The notes under the pieces were generated by a model, which saw only the letters and a list, made by a program, of their open reading frames with translations, had not been told where the DNA came from and searched no databases. Shown piece after piece: positions 30,801 to 37,198 of a stretch of DNA of 64,000 bases. The stretch lies in the NCBI GenBank assembly GCA_024233215.1, contig JACKPW010000014.1, positions 62,001 through 126,000 on the forward strand, in the 5' to 3' direction. This DNA comes from Verrucomicrobiales bacterium (GTDB taxonomy: Bacteria; Verrucomicrobiota; Verrucomicrobiia; Limisphaerales; J093). The first letter of the stretch is position 1. Each line of letters starts with the position of its first letter. Both the position numbers and the translations under genes were made by a program.

Positions 30801-31995
30801 GATAGCGGGAGGGGACGTGAATGCCGTGGGCAACGGTGCGGGTTGGGCCAGCGTCGGGGGAGGCCGGAACAACAGCATTCTGCCGAATGCAACGGACAGC
30901 ACCGTCGGCGGGGGATCGGCCAACACTATCTCGGACAATGCGGTGGCCGCCACCATCGCCGGCGGCAGGTCGAACAGCATTCAGGCGGGCGCGGAAGATG
31001 CGACGATCTCGGGCGGAGGATCGCACACCGTTTCCACCGGTTCGAACAGCGCGACCATCGGCGGTGGGTGGAACAACACAATTGGGGCGGACTCCGACCT
31101 CGCGGTGATCGGTGGCGGGTTGATGAGTTCGGTCGGGTCGGAGTCCCCGTATGCGGTGATCGGCGGCGGTGGCTTTCATACGGTCGCGAACCAGTCGGAT
31201 TACGTGACGATTGGGGGTGGGGCGGCCAACAGCGTCGGGACCGGCGCCGGACGAGCCACGATAGCGGGAGGGGACCTCAATGCCATAGGCGACGGGGCGG
31301 CTTGGGCCACGGTTGGGGGAGGTCTGGAAAACAAGGTCTGGGGGAATGCAGCCTACTCGATGATCCCTGGAGGACAGAACAACGAAGTCGCTGCTGACGC
31401 CCACCACGCCATGGCCGCCGGGCGGCGTGCCCAGGCCAATCATCCCGGGGCGTTCGTATGGGCGGACTCGACGGATGCGGATTTCGGCTCCACCGGCGAC
31501 AACCAGTTCCTCATCCGTGCGGCGGGTGGAGTTGGCATCGGCACGGAGAGTCCGACGAGCGCGCTGGACGTCAACGGCAACATCGTGGCCAGTGGCACCA
31601 TCACCGGTTCCAGCGACCGCAATGTGAAGGAGAACTTCTCGGCGGTTGATCCGCAGGACGTGCTGGATCGCGTCAGTGCCATGCCCATCCAGCGCTGGAA
31701 CTACATCGGCGAGGCCGTGCCCCACATCGGCCCGGTGGCCCAGGACTTCCACGGCGCGTTCGGCGTCGGCATGGACGACAAGCACATCTCAATGGTCGAT
31801 GCCGACGGCGTGGCGCTGGCGGCCATTCAGGGGCTCAATGAGAAGGTGGAGGTCAGAGGTCAGAGGTCAGAGGTCAGAATCCAGAAGCTGGAAGAGGAGA
31901 ATGCCGGGTTGAGACGCAAGAACCAGTCGCTCGAAGCGCGGTTGGAGAAACTGGAAGAACTCTTGAATCAGAAGGTTAACGGAGGTGCGCAATGA
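27871..31995 (+). CDS. Secreted protein with BNR-like propeller, beta-roll stalk and Peptidase_S74-type tail
   Basis: 1374 residues. A signal peptide (1-27, MKKTNSF...) is followed by the same SPPGILHHQG domain as the previous gene. A BNR/Asp-box-like block of seven blades (VASSADGSKLVA, IYTSTDSGVSWT) comes next, then a second copy of the flanking module with only two blades. Residues ~830-1180 are Gly-rich 14-16-residue repeats (AVIGGGxxNxI) like the head of YadA-type trimeric adhesins, including a 153-residue near-exact duplication. The tail holds SDRNVK, with Ser and Lys five apart as in S74 autoproteolytic chaperones, followed by a coiled coil with a heptanucleotide repeat. The stop overlaps the next start (ATGA). 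A trimeric surface fibre is inferred. Confidence 0.88.
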   Translation: MKKTNSFQTIVLGLLLSGLGAGPGFAASPPGILHHQGVVKVDGTPYSGPGYFKFALVDGAGTTTYWSNDGTSVNAQEPASAVPLTVTDGRYSVALGDTSLANMTTEIPAGVFANQADVWLRVWLDANGHGSQWLSPDQRLGSVGYALSASSAATVPDGAITSAKIAGGAIGAAQIAPGTVLPAQTITGTSQAAAANTSYLATSDSLTTIGLTDTTANAGDVVQVTGVGAGGWTASLYQPDVWTARENNRSWYSVASSADGSKLVAGVLGGQIYTSTDSGVSWTARDSDRSWASVASSADGSKLVAVDLGPLDDSGGQIYTSTDSGLSWTPRESNRQWSSVASSADGNTLIAGVAGGFIYTSTDSGETWTPRMTDTSRGWRSMASSADGSKLVAVASGSQIYTSTDSGVNWTARESIREWSSVASSADGSKLVAADYTGSGEGGRIYTSTDSGLSWTARENDREWFSVASSANGNQLVAVATGGQVYTSTDSGVSWTPRESTRNWRSVASSADGNKLVAAAGGEKIYTSGTVASGAQGTTATLQYLGNGQWTALGAAYGTVTSAQLAPHAVQNAHITPGTVLPAQTIAGTSQAAAANTSYLATSASLTEIDLTDTTANVGDIVQVTGVGAGGWRAELYQPDVWTPRESKRFWYSVASSADGSKLVAGVWYGQIYTSSDSGVSWTPREGNRYWWSVASSADGSKLVAVVNGGQIYTSGTVASGAQGTTATLEYLGNAQWTALGAAHGTVTSAQLADGGVTSAKLTDGAALAEILDDDGAGSGLDADRLDGLSSESFWKLGGNAGTTEGTHFLGTIDSSPLELRVNNQRGLRLEYPTVGTAPNVIGGSGANTVTAGTEGAVIGGGADNTISDNAVAATIAGGRLNSIQTGAEDATISGGGSHTVSAGSNSATIGGGWNNTIGADSDLAVIGGGLMSSVGSESPYAVIGGGGFHTVANQSDYVTIGGGAANSVGTGAGRATIAGGDVNAVGNGAGWASVGGGRNNSILPNATDSTVGGGSANTISDNAVAATIAGGRSNSIQAGAEDATISGGGSHTVSTGSNSATIGGGWNNTIGADSDLAVIGGGLMSSVGSESPYAVIGGGGFHTVANQSDYVTIGGGAANSVGTGAGRATIAGGDLNAIGDGAAWATVGGGLENKVWGNAAYSMIPGGQNNEVAADAHHAMAAGRRAQANHPGAFVWADSTDADFGSTGDNQFLIRAAGGVGIGTESPTSALDVNGNIVASGTITGSSDRNVKENFSAVDPQDVLDRVSAMPIQRWNYIGEAVPHIGPVAQDFHGAFGVGMDDKHISMVDADGVALAAIQGLNEKVEVRGQRSEVRIQKLEEENAGLRRKNQSLEARLEKLEELLNQKVNGGAQ
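30472..31276 (+). repeat. Tandem in-frame duplication, period 459 bp
   Basis: Copy 1 (30472-~30817) and copy 2 (30931-~31276) start with TCGGACAATGCGGTGG and match almost base for base, with only a few substitutions at codon ends and residues. The offset is exactly 459 bp (153 codons), so the beta-roll stalk was lengthened without a frameshift. The near-identity at third positions means the duplication is recent. Confidence 0.9.
31850..31877 (+). repeat. Heptanucleotide repeat (AGGTCAG)x4 inside coding sequence
   Basis: Four perfect copies of AGGTCAG, preceded by a degenerate copy and followed by AATCCAG. They encode VRGQRSEVR in the linker before the C-terminal coiled coil. Because seven is not a multiple of three, gain or loss of one unit would shift the frame of the last ~45 codons and of the overlapping downstream start region. 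Confidence 0.9.
31981..31986 (+). promoter_or_regulatory. Strong Shine-Dalgarno (GGAGGT) for the dockerin-like gene
   Basis: GGAGGT lies five bases before the ATG at 31992, inside the last codons of the preceding gene. It fixes the start of the dockerin-like protein upstream of the repeat element, rather than at the hydrophobic segment ~60 codons later. Confidence 0.75.
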
Positions 31996-33458
31996 GAACG
32001 CGAGGATCGAAGATGGAGAATGGATGTCACCGAGCGTCTTGGAGTGCGCCGGCAACGCGAAGCGGCGACGGCGCTTTCGAGGCCGGACGGACGTTCGAAC
32101 ATCTCATCGCGCTCGAAGTCGAAAAGCGGTGTCGAGGCCACCGCACTCCAAAACCTGGCGGCGCCTTTACCCCCTTGGCCGTTTCGCTACTCGCCTCCTT
32201 CGCATTGGTGAGTCCGGGTCTCCACGCCGCCACCCGCACCAGTGCCAACTACTCGCTCACCGCCGAAACCATGGACGGCGGCGGCGGCGCTTCGAGTTCG
32301 CTCAACTACACCTCGGCCACCTCGCTCGAGACCGCCTCGATCGGCACGGGCGGCAGCGCGAATTACGAGGTCCAACACGGCTACATTACCGCCGAGATCG
32401 TTGCCGTCGCCGCCCTGATCGAAGGCCAGTGGGTCTTCTACAATCGCTCGCAATGGGACGGCAATTACCCCGGCCCCGACGACGCGGACGATAACGCCAT
32501 CGCGCCGGACAAGTCGGCCTTGCTCCCCGGCAGCGTGGCCACCTTCGCCAACTACACCGCCTATTCCCGCGGCCTCAACGGCATCATGATCGACATTGCC
32601 AACCTCGCCGGCACGCCGACGGCCGGCGACTTCACGTTCAAGACCGGCAACGACCATAACCCCTCCGGCTGGGCCACCGCCCCCGAACCGCTCAGCTTCA
32701 GCCTGCGTCCCGACGCCGGGGTGAACGGCTCGGACCGGGTCACCCTGATCTGGAACGACAATAACCTCGACGCCACCGAAGATCCCAACGAGGCCGTGGC
32801 CAAGGCCTGGCTTGAAGTCACCGTCAAGGCCACCGGCAACACCGGTCTGACCGCCGATCACACCTTCTACTTCGGCAACGCCGTCGGCGAAGTGGGCAAC
32901 AGTGCCGCGGACGCGATTGTGGACACCACCGACGTCCTGCAGCCCTTCTACAACCAGACCAGCGGCGGGGCAGCGGGCCTCTCCTCTCCTTACGACATCA
33001 ACCGGGACAAGACGGTGGACACCACGGACGTGCTCCTGCCCTTCTACCACCAGACCAGCGAGGCCACAGCCCTGGTCCTGCTGGACCTCTCTGGAGGAGG
33101 AGGCGCTGGCGGCCCCGCCCTCGCGCAAGCCCATCCGCTTTCGTCGGTCGGCCTGCAAACCCTGTTCCGTGACGGTTGGCTGGAGGGATTTGACCCGGCG
33201 ACCGGCCTGCCACTACCGGAACCACCCCCGGCCCTGCATCTGCTGCGCGCTGGGGACGCCCGGTTGTTCGTGCAGTTGGAAGCTCGGAGAGGCAACTGGC
33301 GGCTCCAGTGGGTCGATGTCCTGGGGCGGACGGACTGGCGAACGCTGGGGGTGGAGCCAACGGATGGGCCGGAGGGAACCGGATGGTGGATCGAATTGCC
33401 TTCCGAACCTGGCGCCCGGTTCTTCCGAGTGGTCGAGCCGGCCAATTCCCAACACTGA
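31992..33458 (+). CDS. Exported protein with paired dockerin-like calcium loops
   Basis: 488 residues from an ATG with a strong Shine-Dalgarno. Residues 1-56 are basic and derive largely from an inserted repeat element; the export helix is PLAVSLLASFALVS (61-74). The mature part begins ATRTSANYSLTAETMDGGG, common in Verrucomicrobia exported proteins. Two 12-residue loops resemble the duplicated dockerin calcium site: 303-314 (ending DAIVDTTD) and 335-346 (DINRDKTVDTTD, fitting DxNxDxxVDxxD), each followed by LxPFYxQTS. The last ~110 residues form a beta-rich domain ending in ARFFRVVEP. The ATGA overlap with the preceding gene and the closely spaced next gene indicate an operon. A protein-docking role is inferred from the loops. 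Confidence 0.8.
   Translation: MRTRGSKMENGCHRASWSAPATRSGDGAFEAGRTFEHLIALEVEKRCRGHRTPKPGGAFTPLAVSLLASFALVSPGLHAATRTSANYSLTAETMDGGGGASSSLNYTSATSLETASIGTGGSANYEVQHGYITAEIVAVAALIEGQWVFYNRSQWDGNYPGPDDADDNAIAPDKSALLPGSVATFANYTAYSRGLNGIMIDIANLAGTPTAGDFTFKTGNDHNPSGWATAPEPLSFSLRPDAGVNGSDRVTLIWNDNNLDATEDPNEAVAKAWLEVTVKATGNTGLTADHTFYFGNAVGEVGNSAADAIVDTTDVLQPFYNQTSGGAAGLSSPYDINRDKTVDTTDVLLPFYHQTSEATALVLLDLSGGGGAGGPALAQAHPLSSVGLQTLFRDGWLEGFDPATGLPLPEPPPALHLLRAGDARLFVQLEARRGNWRLQWVDVLGRTDWRTLGVEPTDGPEGTGWWIELPSEPGARFFRVVEPANSQH
32039..32151 (+). repeat. Palindromic repeat element within the 5' end of a CDS
   Basis: 113 bp bounded by perfect 10-bp inverted repeats TTGGAGTGCG (32039-32048) and CGCACTCCAA (32142-32151). 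The inner parts of both arms also correspond (GGCGCTTTCGA against TCGAAAAGCGGTG). It is read through in frame as residues ~16-54. Its arms match the hairpin elements at 40611 and 60135 (GGAGTGCGGTG..., CACCGCTTT), so it belongs to a dispersed family. No transposase gene is nearby. Confidence 0.75.
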
Positions 33459-33462
33459 GGAG
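33457..33462 (+). promoter_or_regulatory. Shine-Dalgarno (GAGGAG) overlapping the upstream stop codon
   Basis: GAGGAG begins within the TGA of the dockerin-like gene and lies five bases before the ATG at 33468. It supports that start, with a long leader, over the later ATG at 33663, which lacks such a site. Confidence 0.7.
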
Positions 33463-33467
33463 AGCGT

Positions 33468-34292
33468 ATGAGCCGGAACCAGAATCGTTTGAACGAACCC
33501 CGGAGGACCCAGGACATGAATGTGCCAGCAAATCTCCCCCTGAACCAAGCGACGGGGTCAGTCCTCCAGCTATTGGCGGCGCTCTCTACGTCAATAGTCA
33601 GGACTGATCCCCAGAGCGGCCGAACTTCTCGCGCCGGCTTTCCAGTCGGCCGGGCCGGCTGGATGAGGCGGATCGGTGTCATCGGACTCCTGGTGGCCGC
33701 GCTGGCGGTCTCCGGTGGCAAGGTGCTCGCCGCCGTGCCGGTGCTCAGCATCGATGTGGGCACGATCTACCTGGAGCCGGACCTGGCGGGGCAGGTGGTG
33801 GAGCTGAGCCTGAGCAACGACGGCTCTGGCGTGGCGCAGGTGCAGGGCTTGAGCCTTCGGCTGGAGGTGGACGACGGGCTCGGAGGCGGGAACGCCCCGG
33901 CGCTGACGGGCGTGGATGCGGTGACGGGCAGTCTGTGGGAAGGAAAGCTGGGTTGGGTGACCTATCAGGAGCAGGAGTCAGAGTACTGGGACGTGCGCGT
34001 GCTGACGGACTTCTTCGGAGGGGAGTACGTGGAGTTCGGGCCGGGGAGCCTGACGCGGGTCGCATTATTGACCCTCGACACCACCGGGCTGACGAGCGGG
34101 ACCTGGGCCCTGCGGCTGAGCAATCACCTTTCGCACCTGGCGGATACCAAGTTCACCGCAAACGGCACTGCAGAGGAATGGTCCCCGACGGTGATCAACG
34201 GCCGGTTGGTCATCGTGCCCGAACCGGGGACGTGGGCGCTGTCGGGCGCGCTGGGCCTCCTGCTCTGGGGACTCATCCGTCGGCACCGGTGA
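33468..34292 (+). CDS. PEP-CTERM anchored protein with cohesin-like ectodomain
   Basis: 274 residues. After a ~65-residue basic leader comes an export segment MRRIGVIGLLVAALAVSGG (66-84). Residues ~92-248 have the strand pattern of a cohesin/CBM-like beta sandwich: LSIDVGTIYLEPDLAGQ, VVELSLSNDG, VQGLSLRLEV, VALLTLDTTGLTSGTWALRL, then NGRLVIV. The C-terminus VPEPGTWALSGALGL...RRHR is a complete PEP-CTERM sorting signal (PEP motif, helix, basic end), which exosortase would process to fix the protein at the envelope. No exosortase gene is in the window. The cohesin-like call is from pattern only; another immunoglobulin-like fold is possible. Confidence 0.8.
   Translation: MSRNQNRLNEPRRTQDMNVPANLPLNQATGSVLQLLAALSTSIVRTDPQSGRTSRAGFPVGRAGWMRRIGVIGLLVAALAVSGGKVLAAVPVLSIDVGTIYLEPDLAGQVVELSLSNDGSGVAQVQGLSLRLEVDDGLGGGNAPALTGVDAVTGSLWEGKLGWVTYQEQESEYWDVRVLTDFFGGEYVEFGPGSLTRVALLTLDTTGLTSGTWALRLSNHLSHLADTKFTANGTAEEWSPTVINGRLVIVPEPGTWALSGALGLLLWGLIRRHR
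33554..33612 (+). repeat. Palindromic GGGGTCAGTCC-family element within a CDS leader
   Basis: GGGGTCAGTCCT (33554-33565) pairs with AGGACTGATCCCC (33600-33612, one extra base). A nested CTATTG/CAATAG pair lies at 33570-33575 and 33592-33597. The same termini bound the intergenic element at 47479-47572. Here it is translated in frame as residues ~29-49 of the PEP-CTERM protein. Confidence 0.7.
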
Positions 34293-34326
34293 AGCCCATC
34301 CATCCCCGGGCCGTAGAAGCGTCGGT

Positions 34327-34347
34327 GCCGCCCCTTCGGCGGGCGGC
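34327..34347 (+). terminator. Hairpin after the PEP-CTERM gene
   Basis: GCCGCCC (34327-34333) and GGGCGGC (34341-34347) form a 7-bp GC stem with a 7-base loop, 34 bp after the stop codon. Only a weak TTGTCC follows, so termination would be inefficient or factor-dependent. Confidence 0.4.
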
Positions 34348-34568
34348 TTGTCCAGTTCGTCGACCAAAAGGCCTGTGCAAAGCTTTGATGCATATGCACT
34401 GATAATTCGGAGTGCCTGGGTAGCAACGTACAACGCGCCTGGAAGTAAGGCCGGGAGAGCGATTCCAAGGCTGTGACCGCACGAGGGTGCCCGCCAGGCC
34501 GGCATGCCGCCAATCGGATTTCCCCGCTCCCCGCCAGACCGCCCCGGGCGTTGGACCAAGAACAGGTT

Positions 34569-34597
34569 TTGACCTGGGGCGGCGGCCCGGGTATTGA
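34569..34597 (+). promoter_or_regulatory. Sigma-70-type promoter
   Basis: TTGACC, 17 bp, TATTGA. The -35 matches five of six consensus bases with ideal spacing; the -10 is weaker. It would give a leader of ~90 nt before the ATG at 34694, which is preceded by GAAAGG. Confidence 0.45.
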
Positions 34598-34693
34598 GTG
34601 GTTTCATTGGCACTTGGAATGCCCGCGCCAGGGCCGGCCCCTGGTCGCGACAGACAACACCTCGGAAGCCAGCAAACCTGAAAGGCATCGATC

Positions 34694-37114
34694 ATGCGCT
34701 CAATTCGCAATCTCGCAGTGCTCGGCGGCCTCGCCTTGGGGGTCGCCTCATCCATCCACGCCGACAGTCTGGAACTGCTCTGGACCGTCAATCCCGGCGC
34801 TGAAGGCATCGACTTCATGACCACCGGCAACACCGAACGCGGCATGGCCTACAACCCGGTCACCGACCACGTCGTCGTCATCAGTCGGAACGGCGGCTAC
34901 CGCCCGGTCGTGCTCGATGCCGCGGACGGCTCCTATCAGTGGGAACTCATCTCCGACGGGATGTCCGGGGGGACCTTCCCGGTCAACATGGTGGGCGTGG
35001 CGGAGGACGGGGCGATCTACGTCGGCAACCTTTCCACCAGCACCACCGCTCCCCAGTTCAAGCTCTATCGCTATGCCGACGACCAGCTTTGGACCTGGCC
35101 GGAGGTGGCGTTCGATGGCGACCCGGCCGGGACGGATCCCGACAGCGGCGCGAGCCTGAACCCCCAGCGTTGGGGGGATACCATGGACGTCCGCGGCTCC
35201 GGGGCCAACACCCAGGTCGTCATCGCCTCCCGCAACACCGCGGCCATCGCCATTCTCACCACCGAGGACGGCGTGACGTTCACCAGCACCCTCATCGAGG
35301 GCGCCGCCAACGGCAACGGCAGCCTCGGCGTCGCTTTCGGTGCGGGGAACACCGTCTACACCAAGATCAACAACGGTGCGCTGCGCCTGGTCTCCTTCGA
35401 CCTCGCCACCGGCACCAGCACGTTGATCCAGTCCTGGGCCGACCCCGCCATCCCGAATGGCGTGGCCCCCATCGCCACCGACGCAGCGGCCAAGGAACTC
35501 GCGGGCGTCCTTTACGGCGGCAACGGCGTGAATCTCTACAACATCGAGGACACGGCCCAGCCGCCGATCTTCATCGATTCCGAGCCCAACCCGAACTCGA
35601 ACGCGAACGGCAACGGCGTCGGTTCCGCCGACTTCGGTAACAACCGTCTCTTCGTGCTCGACACCAACAACGGGCTCCAGGCCTACAAGATCGTCCGCAG
35701 CACGACCGCCGAACCGCCGGCGATCAGCACCGGTCCGGCCGACACGGAGGTGCTCGAGGGCGGCAACGTCTCCTTCTCCGTCGCCGCCACCGGCACGCTG
35801 CCCTTGAGCTACCAGTGGTTGTTCGGCGAAACCGAAATCGAGGGCGCCACGGAAGCCACCCTCACCCTGACCGCCGTCACCCCGGACCAGGCGGGCGAAT
35901 ACTCCGTGCGCGTCACGAACGAGGCCGATGCCATCGTCAGCGATCCGGCCACCCTCACTGTCATCCCGCTCGTCAAGTCCGACGCCCTGACCTTCAAATG
36001 GCAGGTCGCTCCCGGTGACACGGCGTGGATGCAGAATGACAACGCCCAGCGCGGCGCCGCCGTCAACCCGGTGAGCGGCAACGTCCTCGTGGTCAGCCGC
36101 ACCGGCGGGAATGGCATTTATGTTCTCAACGGCGAAACCGGTGAACTCCGGCACCAGTTGAGCACCACCGGAATCTCCGGGGGCACCTACGCCGTCAACA
36201 TGATCGGCGTCGCCGGGGACGGCGCAGTCTACGTCGGCAACCTCCAACTCAACGGCACCACCGGCACCTTCAAGCTCTATCGCTGGTCCAGCGATGCCGA
36301 GGGGATCGATCCCACCGTCGCTTTCGAGGGCGATCCCGGCATGGGCACGGTCAATCGGTGGGGCGATACGATGGACGCCCGCGGCAGCGGCGCCGACACC
36401 CAGATCCTGCTGGCCTCCCGGGCCGGCAACATGTTCAGCGTGCTGACCACTGCCGACGGCGAGTCCTTCAGCGCGAACGCCATCGCCGTGGCCGATGCCG
36501 TCGAGGGTGACTTCGGCCTGGGCATCGCGTTTGGCCAGGGCGACACCGTCTGGGCCACCGCCACCGGACGGGATCTGAAGCGCGTCTCGTTCGATCTGGG
36601 TGCCGGAACCGGAACCGTGCTCGACGACTTCGCTCCCGAACTCATTCCGACCACTCTGTCGTCGCTCGCCTACGACGCCCCCAACGACTTCCTGGCCGGC
36701 ATCGCGCTCGAGACTCCCGATAACGTCCGCCTGCATGATGTCAGTGACCCGGCCAACCCGGTTTTGATCGACCAGGAATTCTGCGCCGCCGACAACGCCA
36801 ACGTGAATGGCACCGGCGCGGCCGATTTCGGGGCAGACCTCCTCGCAGTGCTCGACACCAACAACGGGCTCGTGGTTTTCGATGTGAAGAAACCCAGCGC
36901 CGCCGCCCCGACACTCAGTGATGCCACCCTCAGCGACGGCAACCTGACCCTCACGATCAGCGGCACCGCCGGCATGGCCTACGGCCTGGAGGGCAGCGCC
37001 GATTTCTCCGCTTGGGAACCCGTGGATGGCGCCGATGGCACGGGGCCGAGCTACACCGCCAGCATAACGCTCGGGGACACCCCGTACCGCTTCTTCCGCG
37101 CGGTCCAAAAGTAG
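34694..37114 (+). CDS. Secreted protein with two beta-propeller-like halves around an Ig-like domain
   Basis: 806 residues with a signal peptide (1-23). Residues ~24-335 and ~427-735 are two copies of one domain: NTERGMAYNPVTDHVVVISR is mirrored by NAQRGAAVNPVSGNVLVVSR, WGDTMDVRGSGANTQ by WGDTMDARGSGADTQ, and LFVLDTNNGLQ by LAVLDTNNGLV. This resembles the DUF4623-type repeats seen in Verrucomicrobia exported proteins. Between them (~345-425) lies an immunoglobulin-like domain (VSFSVAATGTLPLSYQWLFG, AGEYSVRVTN). A short C-terminal beta domain ends in PYRFFRAVQK. There is no anchor or catalytic motif; binding of a carbohydrate or other extracellular ligand is a guess. Confidence 0.85.
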   Translation: MRSIRNLAVLGGLALGVASSIHADSLELLWTVNPGAEGIDFMTTGNTERGMAYNPVTDHVVVISRNGGYRPVVLDAADGSYQWELISDGMSGGTFPVNMVGVAEDGAIYVGNLSTSTTAPQFKLYRYADDQLWTWPEVAFDGDPAGTDPDSGASLNPQRWGDTMDVRGSGANTQVVIASRNTAAIAILTTEDGVTFTSTLIEGAANGNGSLGVAFGAGNTVYTKINNGALRLVSFDLATGTSTLIQSWADPAIPNGVAPIATDAAAKELAGVLYGGNGVNLYNIEDTAQPPIFIDSEPNPNSNANGNGVGSADFGNNRLFVLDTNNGLQAYKIVRSTTAEPPAISTGPADTEVLEGGNVSFSVAATGTLPLSYQWLFGETEIEGATEATLTLTAVTPDQAGEYSVRVTNEADAIVSDPATLTVIPLVKSDALTFKWQVAPGDTAWMQNDNAQRGAAVNPVSGNVLVVSRTGGNGIYVLNGETGELRHQLSTTGISGGTYAVNMIGVAGDGAVYVGNLQLNGTTGTFKLYRWSSDAEGIDPTVAFEGDPGMGTVNRWGDTMDARGSGADTQILLASRAGNMFSVLTTADGESFSANAIAVADAVEGDFGLGIAFGQGDTVWATATGRDLKRVSFDLGAGTGTVLDDFAPELIPTTLSSLAYDAPNDFLAGIALETPDNVRLHDVSDPANPVLIDQEFCAADNANVNGTGAADFGADLLAVLDTNNGLVVFDVKKPSAAAPTLSDATLSDGNLTLTISGTAGMAYGLEGSADFSAWEPVDGADGTGPSYTASITLGDTPYRFFRAVQK

Positions 37115-37198
37115 GCCAGGCCAATGGTATCCCGGACCCGACCTGCCAGACGGGCGGGTGGGCGCGCCTCTCGCGCCCATCCGCTTTCTTCGTTGCTA

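Larger units (their letters stand above)
34293..34693. other. Intergenic region with candidate terminator and promoter
   Basis: About 400 bp separating the PEP-CTERM gene from the next operon. It holds the hairpin at 34327, an AT-richer patch near 34380-34410 and the promoter at 34569. No gene was recognised. Confidence 0.6.

Noticed and set aside
34748..37180. An 810-codon minus-strand frame opposite the duplicated propeller protein
   Set aside because: Antisense shadow of a repetitive GC-rich gene. The plus strand has a signal peptide and homologous halves; the minus frame has neither.
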